Source: Daucus carota subsp. sativus (taxonomy: Eukaryota; Streptophyta; Magnoliopsida; Apiales; Apiaceae). Taken from it: DNA of 64,000 nt. Each line of letters begins with the position of its first letter. Position 1 is the stretch's first letter. This document shows, piece by piece, positions 11,315-21,120 of this stretch. The DNA is taken from positions 46,100,390-46,164,389 of the forward strand of contig NC_030384.2 in assembly GCF_001625215.2 (NCBI RefSeq). Reading direction: 5' to 3'. The position numbers and the translations under genes are program-made. Under the pieces are notes generated by a model. It was not told the origin of the DNA. It worked only from the letters and a program-made list of their open reading frames with translations, and made no database searches.

Positions 11315-11638
11315 CTGCATCTGTCCCTCTCATTTCTTTATGGTTATTATTTTGAGATGTCCCTCTCATTTCTTTGCGTTACGATAAATAGTAAGTTTTT
11401 TCCATAATTACACCCACTATCTTCCCCCACTATCTCATATTTAATAATAAAAACTACTATTACACCTACTACTTTCCTCCACTATCTCAAATCTATTATT
11501 AAATATTGATAGGTCCCACCACTTTTTCATCTAACTTTACACATTTTTCATACGTTGTCTTAGTCTCCGTGTCCCCCTCCAGTGTAAACAATTGAGGGAG
11601 ACCCCTCCAGTGTAAACAATTGAGGGAGACGGAGGAAG
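11315..11638. mobile_element. Stowaway (Mariner) MITE nested in family X
   Basis: Ends CTGCATCTGTCCCTCTC and, reversed, CTTCCTCCGTCTCCCTC, flanked by TA on both sides (11313-11314, 11639-11640). Both termini are internally duplicated: TGTCCCTCTCATTTCTTT occurs twice at the left, and a 31-bp unit with CCAGTGTAAACAATTGAGGG occurs twice at the right. Confidence 0.75.
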
Positions 11639-11686
11639 TAGGTAAGAGATGAGTATGATTTTTTTGGAGGTTAGCTATATTTTTTA

Positions 11687-11946
11687 CTCCCTCTGTTTCT
11701 ATTTACTTTTCCTGTTTCATATGTCGGTACTGTTCATAACATGAGACAAATTACTCATTTACGTCTAATTTATAAGACTAAATATAGTCATGAGTGATCT
11801 TGTTAGATTCGTATTAATGAGTACTTTAATACAGTGAAGTTTTTATATTTAATATTAATATGAAATTAAAGATATTAACGATAAAAAATGTGTGTTGACA
11901 AACGTGATAAAGACAAACAGAAAAAGTACTAAGGAGACAGAGGGAG
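11687..11946. mobile_element. Stowaway (Mariner) MITE, 260 bp, nested in family X
   Basis: Ends CTCCCTCTGTTTCTATT and, reversed, CTCCCTCTGTCTCC, with the TA target site at 11685-11686 and 11947-11948. This is the widespread CTCCCTCYGT end of plant Stowaway elements. Noncoding. Confidence 0.85.
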
Positions 11947-12102
11947 TATTTTATATGTCAACTCACTTTTTAGTGGAGGCTTTCTATGATTGGAAATACT
12001 CTTAGAATAATAAAAATTTTGTATATTTTCTTAGAACTTTCACTTTTGTCGCTGTACGTCAATTAGAATTTTAGTGGAGAGTTTCAAACGAAGATGCTCT
12101 GA

Positions 12103-12478
12103 GAGCATCTCCGACCCTTGAAATCTCTTGGCTAAAAATGAGTTGGCATACTTAAAATAAAAATATTTAGGCAACAGTTCGAAAAACTCAACTTCAACCA
12201 TGCTCAGCCGTTGTCTATAAATTTAGCCAACCTCCCATGGATGACTAAATTTGTCGAGGAAATCTGTAGGAAGATTGCACATCATTTATTACTATATTGA
12301 ACTGATATATTCTATTTTAACAATCTAAAATATTAATAACATACTATATTTAAATTATAACCAACCAATATAATCAATACCATTGAAGCAAAATGTCTTA
12401 CAGGTTCAGCAAATTTTACATAATATCTTGCAGGTCCTATTTAGCCAACGATTATAGCCAACGCCATTGGAGATGCTC
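12103..12478. mobile_element. Harbinger/Tourist-like MITE, family X copy 2 (inverted)
   Basis: 376 bp with ends GAGCATCTCC and GGAGATGCTC, in opposite orientation to copy 1. It shares AACTGATATATTCTATTTTAAC, ATTATAACCAACC and AGCCAACCTCCCATGGATGA in complementary form. Flanking triplets are TGA and TAA. Together with copy 1 it forms an inverted pair about 1 kb apart, which could fold into a hairpin if transcribed through. Confidence 0.7.
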
Positions 12479-13239
12479 TAACCATCCACGTTACGACTCC
12501 ATTTGGATTATACATGAAATTCATTATTATTATTTAATTTATACTTAATCAAATATAGAATATAACAGTTGTCATTTTATATTCAGTTTGATATTTTTAG
12601 CATTTTCTTTTATTTTAAGGGATTTTCCTTAATTGAGAGATATTTTCCTTTTCAGTTAAAGAGACGGCGAAAATTTTGAACAGTTTCCTTGTAGAAATTT
12701 TAGGATACCCCGAAATTAAGAATCAAAAAAAATATATATATATCCTTAACGGCTAAATAAGAACTTGCGGTTTACAAGAAAGAAATCCGGGATTGTACCA
12801 CAAGCCCGATCCAGAATCCTTATTCAAGATATTTGCCCAAAATTCAATCATATTAGTACTGTCTTCTTGATTGTATTTCTCAAATCTGAGGGTGTTCTTG
12901 TGAGCAATTAAGCATGAATAATGCTGTACCGCATAAATCGATGAAAGAAACTGACCCATGCCCGAACGGTAGAGAGCTTTCACTTGTGTCTAGAAGTTTG
13001 AAAGAGAGCTTTCTTGTGTCACATTCAGATACACTACTTGCTTTTCCTGCACGCAAGGTTTTTCCATCTCTTTAATTCCTCCTTCTCATCATTCATTGTG
13101 CTATAATAATTTCTACTTATCTTCTTTTGAGTTGATTGAAATTATAAGTTATTACTGGGATCTTGATTGCAAGGGAAGTTCTTTTCTAAAATTTATTTAA
13201 ATACATTCACCCCGTTCTGATTATTTATTTTTTCCTTGA
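12479..13239. other. Unassigned spacer with a short minus-strand open frame
   Basis: A 76-codon frame on the minus strand (12753-12983) has mixed composition (LRFEKY, MIEFWANIL) but no family I recognise and no visible neighbouring exon. It may be a gene relic. Nothing else is supported. Confidence 0.25.
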
Positions 13240-13300
13240 AGCATTACTTACGCATACACAAGCTCAGCGGAAATAAGTATTTTTTTAGAGCTCAGATGGT
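13240..13300 (+). pseudogene. Relic of a PP2-like gene, exon-2 fragment
   Basis: Translating from 13243 gives HYLRIHKLSGNKYFF. This matches exon 2 of the intact F-box/PP2 gene downstream (YFWLDKLSGNKCFH) at the KLSGNK core, and the DNA is clearly similar there (ACAAGCTCAGCGGAAATAAG against ACAAGCTCAGTGGGAACAAG). No F-box exon is seen before it and the frame does not continue well. It is best read as a decayed tandem paralogue. Confidence 0.5.
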
Positions 13301-15214
13301 GCTCTTCATGGGCGAGCCTTGTCTCCCGTCACGGCTTCTCCTTTCTCCTTCTCCTTTGTAAGTTATAATTGGTCCTGATTTTTCCTATATATACTTGAAT
13401 TTGTATTATGAGTTTTAGGACACATACTGTTTCTAGATTATTGTTCTTATCATGCTAGCATTTATCTGTTAACTTACGATTTTATGTCCTATTTTTTGTT
13501 GTAATCCTGAACAATGACTTCAGGATAAGGGAAAACGGAATTGTCAATAGTAAACCATTTGAAAGCTAGCTTTATTAATCTAGTTAATCTAGTTATCACT
13601 TATTTTTGAGTTAAAAAAATAAATAATATATTACATGTATGTATAAACTCCCATTTGGTACCCTTGGAGTACCTTCGCTTTATTTGCTGCAGATATGTAC
13701 TAATGTCAACCAAATTTCTTTTAGGGGAATTAAAATAAATTTATAATGTAAAGGTTCTAATCCCAGCCTGCACAAAATATAGAAGTAGGAATGATGTAAC
13801 AAACAATGTATATACACACATATTGACTGAAACAAATGCTATATAAGCTAATTGACATAATTTACATGATCCGGTGAAGAGCGAGAATCAGAACAAAACA
13901 ATGAACATAGTATTCTAGGTTGTAGTAGAAACAATATTAACAAAGTGTAGCATAGAAAACAAAGTTGAGAATAGGGGATTCTTTAAGCGGTTGTCAAATT
14001 GTGGTTCCTTAATAGCGTTTCCAGTAGAATCCATTTCATCAGATTAGGAGGCATCCGAGGGTCGGCAGGACCATGTTAGGCACCACAAAACAATACTACT
14101 GTAGGCAACATGGATTGCAGAGAGCTAGACAGACACCTTGGAAGCAATCACCATGCTCAAAGTAGTGTGTCCTGCACACTAGAGTTTAAATTGCCAACAG
14201 CAGCAACTACCAAAAAATCCAAACTTGTGCCCATCCTAAAGCCCTCTTCGCACCTACCAAATGCAACAGCAAATTTATCGTGTGCTTAAGCTTAAAGTTG
14301 TAATGTTTGTTCAAAGAAAGACTCTTCCCAAGAACAATGTTTTACACACTTAAAGATGTGATCTAACTTCGTTCAGACCTTGGATTTACTTAATTTTTTT
14401 AGAAACTGCCTAAGAAAAAAGTCTCCATTCTAACAGATTTTCCTTTGGAGCATGCAGAAACTATTCCCCTGCCACATGCCCCCAGCAGAACAGCCAGCTA
14501 ACTGAAAGCGAATAATTAGAATCTATTAGAGAAGCTAATGGCAACATTCTTCTTCATAGAGTTAGCAGAATGAACTTAAACTACGTATTTACCTTGCATA
14601 CTTTGATTAGGGAGACCAATTGTTTGACCTCTTTTCAGCCGGTATATCGATCTCTTAAATTTCTCGTTTATATGTCGTGGAGCGCACCAGGGTTAGCTTA
14701 CATCCTTGAACCAAGAACCATCTCTTGGCTGACCTAGTTCTAGTCCAGAAACAAGCTTCGAAAATTGATATTAATTTGTCATGGGTATTCCTTTTTCGTG
14801 AATATAGTTATATACAGATGTTGCTTAATTTATTTCTGACATACTTCTTTTCTCAGTCTAAAGGTGCCTGAATTCCATGGATTATTACATACGTGTGATG
14901 TACATTATGGTTCTAAATGCAATTTTTCTTTTGCTCTCTAATATCTTTTAAAGTTTTCTCCCAAAATTTAAAAACGATCACATGTCTGTGGTTAGCTTTA
15001 GGAAAATATCATTACTTGTTTGGGGATGTGTGACAAAAGGAGTGGTTCTTTCTGATTAGAAATAACTCGTGTGTATCTGTTATAACATGTTAGAGAACTA
15101 TATATGGTCATTGACGTATTGTGAATGTTGAATATGTTCAAACACAGAAGTCAGACACCTGAGCTAATTTGTGCTCTGGAAAATCTTGAAGCTTACAAGA
15201 AGATAATCACTTTG
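13301..15214. other. Spacer between PP2 relics
   Basis: No intact gene. This may contain the decayed intron and lost exons of the old PP2 paralogue whose fragments flank it, but no further match could be made by eye. Confidence 0.3.
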
Positions 15215-15400
15215 ATGTTGGCCCCTACCATTCTATTTGATTTGACAGCTTCTCTTTCTCTCGATCGATTTAAAGGTCAGGAGTTTGAGGTTTGTGTTAG
15301 GATCGATCGTAGCTGTGATAGCCAAAACATGATTGTTTATATGCACATGATGCCTTCTGCTAGGTATGATTTTTTTTTTCTTGAATCCTATAGAATCTTT
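15215..15400 (+). pseudogene. Relic of a PP2-like gene, exon-3 fragment
   Basis: The frame encodes FEVCVRIDRSCDSQNMIVYM at about 15284-15343, followed by HMMPSA. This aligns with LETCVGIDGSSNCENRIIYI, then PFMPKY, in the intact gene (shared C-V-x-I-D, N-x-I-Y and M-P). The rest of the PP2 domain is missing before and after. With the 13240 fragment it suggests a former neighbour gene in the same orientation. Confidence 0.5.
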
Positions 15401-15567
15401 TTGACAAATCCCAAGATAGTGTTCCTAACTTTTGCTACTCCCGTAGATCCGTTGCCTTGTCTAAATACATGTGCAGAAGTATGGTTCTCAGATCTCTGTC
15501 ACCTCACTGGCTCTCTTCAGACAATACAGTACATGAATGTGCTGATCTATTCGGTAATGTGTCGGGG

Positions 15568-17005
15568 ATGAATTCCTTACCAGAAGAATTGATAGAAGAG
15601 ATTGTATCACGTACCAACCCTCGTGATGCATGCAGAAATCTATCGATGGTGTCCAGAAGTTTCTGCTTAGCCGCAAAATCTGATTATGTTTGGGATAGAT
15701 TTCTTCCCTCTGAACTCATCTCCCGTCGTGCGGTGTCAGATCAGTGGTTGTTTGATGATCCTTGGAAAAATATTGCTTCAGATACTTTACATGCTTTTCC
15801 TACCAAGAAGGATTTGTATCTTTTTCTTGCAGACAATCCTTTAATCATCGATGACGGTGCTATGGTAATCAATCTGTTTTTATGTATTATTACTCTTGAC
15901 TAGATTATTGTTTCTGAATTGAGCTAAATACATTCATTAGCTTTTGGTGTATCATGGAAAAAGAAGATTACAAGCGAAAGTTAAAATTTATATAAAGAGC
16001 CATCAACAGAGATATGTGCAGGGGGTGTGAACTGGTTGGTTTTGAAGTTCTGATATTGAAGTGTTATCAGTGAAATTTTCCGAATGTAAACTGCAAATTA
16101 CTACGTAATTTGTGTTGTAGGTTATCTAAACACCAACTTTGTTGTGCAATTTAGTTGTATACTAACTTAGATTGTATTGTCTTCATTGAAGCAGTACTTT
16201 TGGCTAGACAAGCTCAGTGGGAACAAGTGTTTTCATATCGGACCGGAAAAGCTTTGCTTAAGTGAACCGAATGGGTGGGAGTGGTACAGTTATTCACTAA
16301 CAAGGTAAAAAATTCTAATGAATGTGTCTTTCTCACATGCTAATCATCTTTCTTGTTTAGAAAATATTCTGTTGCAAGGAAGGAAATGAAATTCTTCTTT
16401 GATCACTTCTAAGAACAGAATTTTTACATATATTGCTATGTATCCATGTGTGTCACGCTATTAGGGAAAAGATTCTATGGTTAGTGATGTTAGAATGTCA
16501 TGTGTGTAGTGTGTTTAAATGCAGATTTACTGGAACACCTGTGCTTAACGGGGCAAAAATCGAAATTTATGGAGAGATAAGCACTTCACTATTGTCCCCT
16601 AACACAGCCTATACTGCTTACTTTTTGTTTAATTTTAATGTCTACTACGGAGGATTTGGGGAGGAAATACCACTGGAAACATGTGTTGGTATTGATGGTA
16701 GTAGCAATTGCGAAAACAGGATTATCTATATACCCTTCATGCCCAAGTATGACAAATATGCTGGTCCCTATCTAGAAAGGAGACTGGAGATGCCTGTATT
16801 ACCGGCTTGCCAGTATCCAAAAAGGAGAGATGATGGACTGTATGAACTTGAGTTGGGCGATTACTTTAACAAGGAAGGTGATCACAACAGGAAACTGAAG
16901 ATGAGCTTGAGGGAAGACAGGAAAGAGAAGCGCGGCATCGTTCTTCATGGAATCGAGATCCGACCAAAGTGTTCTAAAAAAATTATTAGAGACTCTGAAC
17001 TTTAA
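15568..17005 (+). CDS. F-box protein with phloem protein 2 (PP2-B-like) lectin domain
   Basis: Exons 15568-15864, 16195-16304 and 16525-17005, with GT-AG junctions in phases 0 and 2, give 295 residues, the usual size for PP2-B proteins. The N-terminal F-box (about 2-45: LPEELIEEIVSRTNPRDACR) should bind SKP1. The rest is the PP2 carbohydrate-binding domain: YFWLDKLSGNKCF, then the strand around ETCVGIDG and the C-terminal ELELGDYFN. Members act as substrate receptors of SCF ubiquitin ligases, and some PP2 domains bind N-glycans. The partner here is unknown. The gene faces a ubiquitin-like gene, and the last part of exon 3 with its 3' flank is duplicated downstream. Start chosen at the Met directly before the F-box. 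Confidence 0.9.
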
Positions 17006-17762
17006 GATCCAGCCTAGTTCAGGCTCTAAGAAAAATCATACTTTAGTTAAGGTGTATAGTGTCCACTGTCCACCTATTCTTCTGTTTCTGCGTAAGTTTT
17101 ATTCTTGATCAGGTTTTTATTTTAGTTTATTCATATAAACGAATCAACAAACAGTTATTAGTGTTTTTTTTCCCACGTATGCTACTATCATTCGTATGTT
17201 CTCGACCAGCTGTCATATAACAATATGGCAATAAACCTGAAACAGAGATTAAACGTTTGCAATATCAAACCTTGGAAACAAGGTAAAACCAATACTCCCT
17301 CTGTCTTTTTTAATATGTCACTTTTGACTTGGACACGTAACTTTAGGTGGATTGACCGGCTAGTAAAAGTTATTATTTTTAATTAATTTTTGTTGTGAAT
17401 TAAAATTTTGATTATATATTTTTATTCAGAGAAAGAAAATTTCAAAAATAATACATTTAACTACCCGGTCAAAACACTTAAAAGTGTGTGCGTCAAAAAG
17501 TCAAACGTCATGTATTAAAAAACGAGTACCAGATACTAGCTGCTAGTCTAATCTTTTCTGTAGGCTAATAACCAAGGTAAACCATAATTTTAAGTATCTT
17601 CTCTAGGCAAGACCTCTTTGCCTTTTGTTGATCATATGAAGTCTATGCCTCTGGTAACGAGGCTGCACTTCTTCCGGTCCTCGTCTTGCTCACCAATTTT
17701 GCTGCACTTCTTCCAGTCCTCGTCCTAATCCTTGCTCACCAATTTTACATACAAGATGAACC
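16849..17762. repeat. Tandem segmental duplication, copy 1
   Basis: Begins inside F-box/PP2 exon 3 (GAGTTGGGCGATTACTTTAA), runs through its 3' flank and ends with a piece of the 3' end of the ubiquitin-like gene (CAATTTTACATACAAGATGA). It matches copy 2 along its length apart from a Stowaway element at 17295-17526 and small indels. Its last part (17606-17762) is therefore a stranded tail of the ubiquitin-like gene. Confidence 0.8.
17295..17526. mobile_element. Stowaway MITE in duplication copy 1
   Basis: 232 bp with ends CTCCCTCTGTCTTTTTTAAT and, reversed, CTCGTTTTTTAATACATGAC, flanked by TA (17293-17294, 17527-17528). Copy 2 has the uninterrupted site, CCAATATCAGATACC against CCAATA-element-TACCAGATAC. 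This directly shows insertion after the duplication. Confidence 0.85.
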
Positions 17763-17800
17763 AAGTCTATGCTAATGCTAAAGCCCCCGGAGTGAAATTG

Positions 17801-18456
17801 AGTTGGGCGATTACTTAAACAAGAAAGGTGATCACAACAGGACACTGAAGATGAGCTTGAGGGAAGACAGATAAGAGAAGCGTGGCATCGTTCTTAATGG
17901 ATCGAGATCCGACCAAAGTGTTCTAAAGAAATTATTAGAGTCTGGCCTAAGGGCTCTAAGAAAAATCATACTACAGTGTCCACTGTCCACCTATTCTTCT
18001 GTTTCTGCATAAATTTTATTCTTGATCAGGGTTTTTATTTTTGTTAATTCGTTTAACAGACAGTTATTAGTGCTTTTTTTTTTTCCCCGTTAGACGCGTT
18101 TCGCATGTTCTCAGTTAGCAGTCATATGGCAATAAACCTGAAACAGAGGTTAAATGTTTGCAATATCAAACCAATATCAGATACCAGCTGTAAGTGTAAT
18201 CTTTTCTCTACACTAATAACTAAGGTAAATTATAATATTGAAGCATCTTCTATAGCTGACCATAATATTGAAGCATCTTCTGCAGCTGTTGTGATCTTTC
18301 TATGCAAGACCTCTTTGCCTTTTGTTCATCGTATGAAGTCTATGCCTCTGGTAACAACGCTGCACTTCTTCCAGTCCTCGCTTGCTCACCAATTTTGCTG
18401 CACTTCTTCCAGTCCTCGCCCTAATCCTTGCTCACCAATTTTACATACAAGATGAA
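17801..18456. repeat. Tandem segmental duplication, copy 2
   Basis: Begins with a second, noncoding copy of the end of F-box/PP2 exon 3 (GAGTTGGGCGATTACTTAAA) and ends within the coding 3' end of the ubiquitin-like gene. Inside, AATATTGAAGCATCTTCT is itself repeated in tandem, and so is the unit GCTGCACTTCTTCCAGTCCT. No Stowaway element is present. Confidence 0.8.
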
Positions 18457-19213
18457 CCAGTTTACGCCCCCTCTCTTTCACATCTTCATCTTCTTCCGAC
18501 TCTCTCTTCCTTTTTCGTACCCAAAGCGGAGGAGCCAGTGTTAGGCCAAGTACAGAGCCAACACGAACATCATTGGCCTTCAACGTCGAAGTGTCATCTT
18601 CCATCACGTTCCCATTGAAAGAGAGCAATAACCGATCAGGCTGTCGCGGTAGACTAAATTTGTCCATGATCTTTGTTTTCACAATTTCAATTGTATCACT
18701 AGTTTTCACGGCCACAGTCAGCTTCCCATAGATAGATAGTCCATCAAACCTTTCTTCCATGCCACTGTAACTCCTCAACCGAGACGCCATGAACAACATC
18801 GCCTCCTTGTCGATATCGTAATCAGCCAGACTCCTCTCTCGTTGCAACTGCCTCCCAGCGTGAACTAGAACATTATACCAAGATGGCATTCCGTCTTTTT
18901 GCTCAATCTTATCCATGACACGCCCGATAGAATCAGAACTGTGGTTATTATCGATAGTAATTGTGTTGCCACTTAGGGTCCTAACAAATAATTGGAAACT
19001 AAGTTCGTACACATGGAGAACCGATCCATCTAAAATCTTGTGTTCGGCTAGAGACGTGACATGGTCCAGATACTTTCCAGCAAAGGTGAAACGCTGGCGA
19101 TCGGTTGCGATTCCAGTTATGCGATTGACGCTGGTTTTGATATCTTCCAGTGTTTCGACATTATTGAGAGGAGGTAAATATGTGCCGCTTGGGGTTCTCA
19201 GAAAGATCTTCAT
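18386..19213 (-). CDS. Protein of three fused, divergent ubiquitin-like domains
   Basis: Single exon, 275 residues. Domain 1 is about 1-70 (MKIFLRTPSG start, FAGKYLD, LDGSVLHVYEL), domain 2 about 72-146 (FQLFVRTLSGNTITI, HAGRQLQRERSLADYDI) and domain 3 about 157-229 (LTVAVKTSDTIEIVKTKI, FNGNVMEDD). Each has the beta-grasp order of ubiquitin, but none ends in Gly-Gly, so it should be neither processed nor conjugated like polyubiquitin. A charged linker with a possible nuclear signal (VRKRKRESEEDED) follows, then a tail of about 23 residues (LVHLVCKIGEQ...) encoded inside the duplicated segment. Diverged multi-ubiquitin-like proteins occur in several plants; their function is little known. It may act as a binding adaptor in the ubiquitin system. 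Convergent with the F-box/PP2 gene. Confidence 0.8.
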   Translation of the reverse strand: MKIFLRTPSGTYLPPLNNVETLEDIKTSVNRITGIATDRQRFTFAGKYLDHVTSLAEHKILDGSVLHVYELSFQLFVRTLSGNTITIDNNHSSDSIGRVMDKIEQKDGMPSWYNVLVHAGRQLQRERSLADYDIDKEAMLFMASRLRSYSGMEERFDGLSIYGKLTVAVKTSDTIEIVKTKIMDKFSLPRQPDRLLLSFNGNVMEDDTSTLKANDVRVGSVLGLTLAPPLWVRKRKRESEEDEDVKERGRKLVHLVCKIGEQGLGRGLEEVQQNW

Positions 19214-20938
19214 CTTAGTCTGATGATAATCAAGGCGAAAGAGACGTGAAGATTAATATATACAATAGTTTAAGCACCTGTAGAGTTCTCGTACGAAACA
19301 GAATCAGGGCTCTTATCATAGAGATGCAAGGGTTTTGACCCGGGGTTTTAGCCAAAGCCCGGACCGAATTGGGTTGGGTAGGGTTTTCACAAAATAGTTG
19401 ACTTCTTTACAATTTCAAGTAAATTAAGTTGGGCTAACTTTATCCGGGCATAATTCGACTTTATCGGGCCAGGTTGGGCTCAATTTTATAAAAAATATAG
19501 AGATGGTCTTAAATCCGGGCCGGACTTTGATCATGTCCCGACATAATTTCCTTTTTATGCATCTCCAAATCCTAATTGTAAAAGTAGCTCAACTCTAAAA
19601 AAGATTATGAGCCTAGCGACACTCAATCTTATGCTTCCAAAAAAACTGCAAGTCTAACTCAATCTATACTTATTATACTTAAAAGGACCCACAGACATGT
19701 ATTTTCCATATTTCATATTTTTGATTTTTATTTGTGGCTTAAATTTCATAAATTTAAGTATATTCAGATTTCATACAAATAATAATATTGGGAAAAAATA
19801 AATATTGATAATCAAATATAAGTAGAGTATTTTAAAGTAACCAAACAAATGTTATGTAATGTAAGTTAGTAACTATAAAACTATTTAGTTTCTTACTAAT
19901 TTCGTTTTAAAATTAAAGCGATAATGTGTTTGCAGCATATATTTGCTTCCACAATCAATCATATACAGCTTCATTGAGGATGTAGAATGGAGTAGTCTTG
20001 TCCAACGAGTCTGCGCTCTAGAATATCGGAATTGAGAAAAGTAAATAGGTTGAGATATATTGGTTCGTGAATCATGATATGGCCAATTGACACGCGACTA
20101 TGTTCAACCTGCGAGGAACACAAAGCATACATGACAGTATGAGACTGAGCTGCTGTAATACTTTAAACACACAAGACATTGAAAAGGAACAAGCAAACCA
20201 TGATTCAGATATCCAATCAGAGCTCATCTTTGCCCGATATCTCTACCCAATTAAGAAAAGACAAGCCAACTACAGACTGCACTCTCACTTGATGCCAGAG
20301 CTATCTAGCTAATTGTCGCCTAATATAAAAATTCATTGTATTGCAAAAATATTGTAACCGTAAAGAGGATAATTATCAAGTTCATTAACAGGTACTCAAC
20401 ATACAAAGAAAAGTTGCTACATTACAAACCAGGGACCAAGTAGTATCTATGTATGGTTATTATAATTAGTCAGCGAAATCAAAAAATACAATACCAGAGA
20501 AATTAATCAAATAGTACTGCTTCATGCATGCATGGATGGTTGATTGGTTGTCATAATACATAATAGCGACGGAGGCTAATAAAAGAGATGGAGCTGGGGG
20601 ATGTATATAAGACTACGTACCTAATGAATACGAAAAATGAAAAAAGGGAACATTTTGCAGACACAGGGTGACACACAGGTCACTCCAAAAACGCAGGTCC
20701 CCTATTAAGGCAGAATTATTGCGACCATATATCCAACCATGATTCTGTCCTCATCTCTCCACCACCCCTGTCATTTCTTCTTCATTATCTCCCCACCCTT
20801 TGCTTCTTTTTTTCCGCTTACTGTTGTTTATAACGGGTCCATCTAAAATGTTAAAATGTTTAAGAGAGGTTTCAAATACATCTTATACCATATTTCGATA
20901 TTCCCCACACTTGCCATCGGGACAATTAATGCCTAATT
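19214..20938. other. Spacer with a GC-rich repeat at about 19331-19545
   Basis: The first part is the upstream region of the ubiquitin-like gene. At about 19331-19545 motifs such as CCCGGACCG, TTATCCGGGC, GGGCCAGGTTGGGC and CCGGGCCGG recur in direct and inverted form, a pattern common in old plant hAT derivatives, but I found no clean ends. The rest is AT-rich without a supported gene; the frame at 20100-20312 resembles nothing known. Confidence 0.35.
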
Positions 20939-20960
20939 GGCTCTGATACCATGTTGATGG
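20939..20960 (-). repeat. Primer-binding-site-like fossil of an LTR retroelement
   Basis: On the minus strand the sequence reads CCATCAACATGGTATCAGAGCC. TGGTATCAGAGC is the usual initiator-tRNA primer site of plant LTR elements, preceded here by an LTR-like CA end. No coding part or second repeat was seen. A small fossil about 160 bp upstream of the MIZ1-like start codon. Confidence 0.4.
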
Positions 20961-21033
20961 ACAAATTCTCAACCGGTCTCCACACTCGGTAATTCTGTAT
21001 ATAATTATTTTTATCTCTTCTTCCCTCTCTCAC

Positions 21034-21043
21034 CTATATATAC
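21034..21043 (+). promoter_or_regulatory. TATA box of the MIZ1-like gene
   Basis: CTATATATAC lies 78 bp before the start codon, followed by a CT-rich leader (TTTCTTTCTTTCTTTTCG), a common plant core-promoter arrangement. Confidence 0.6.
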
Positions 21044-21120
21044 TTCCATAAATTCTCTCATCTTCCCTACACACCCAAAAACATATACCCTTTCTTTCTT
21101 TCTTTTCGATTTGTTATATC

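Larger units (their letters stand above)
11138..12001. mobile_element. Family X copy 3, interrupted by two Stowaway MITEs
   Basis: Same orientation as copy 1 but lacking about 100 bp at the left. Family sequence runs 11138-11314, resumes at 11641-11684, and again from 11949 to the end TGGAAATACTC, followed by TTA. The two gaps are exactly filled by Stowaway-type elements. This gives a relative age order: family X first, the Stowaways later. Confidence 0.65.

Noticed and set aside
12753-12983. 76-codon minus-strand frame
   Set aside because: No recognised family, no neighbouring exon and no clear promoter; kept only as a remark on the spacer.
15125-15571. Open frame running into the start of the F-box gene as an extended N-terminus
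   Set aside because: It is in another frame than the F-box, and its only recognisable part is a stray PP2 domain fragment, so it was treated as a relic.
20100-20312. 70-codon plus-strand frame
   Set aside because: No similarity, in AT-rich spacer; length within chance expectation.
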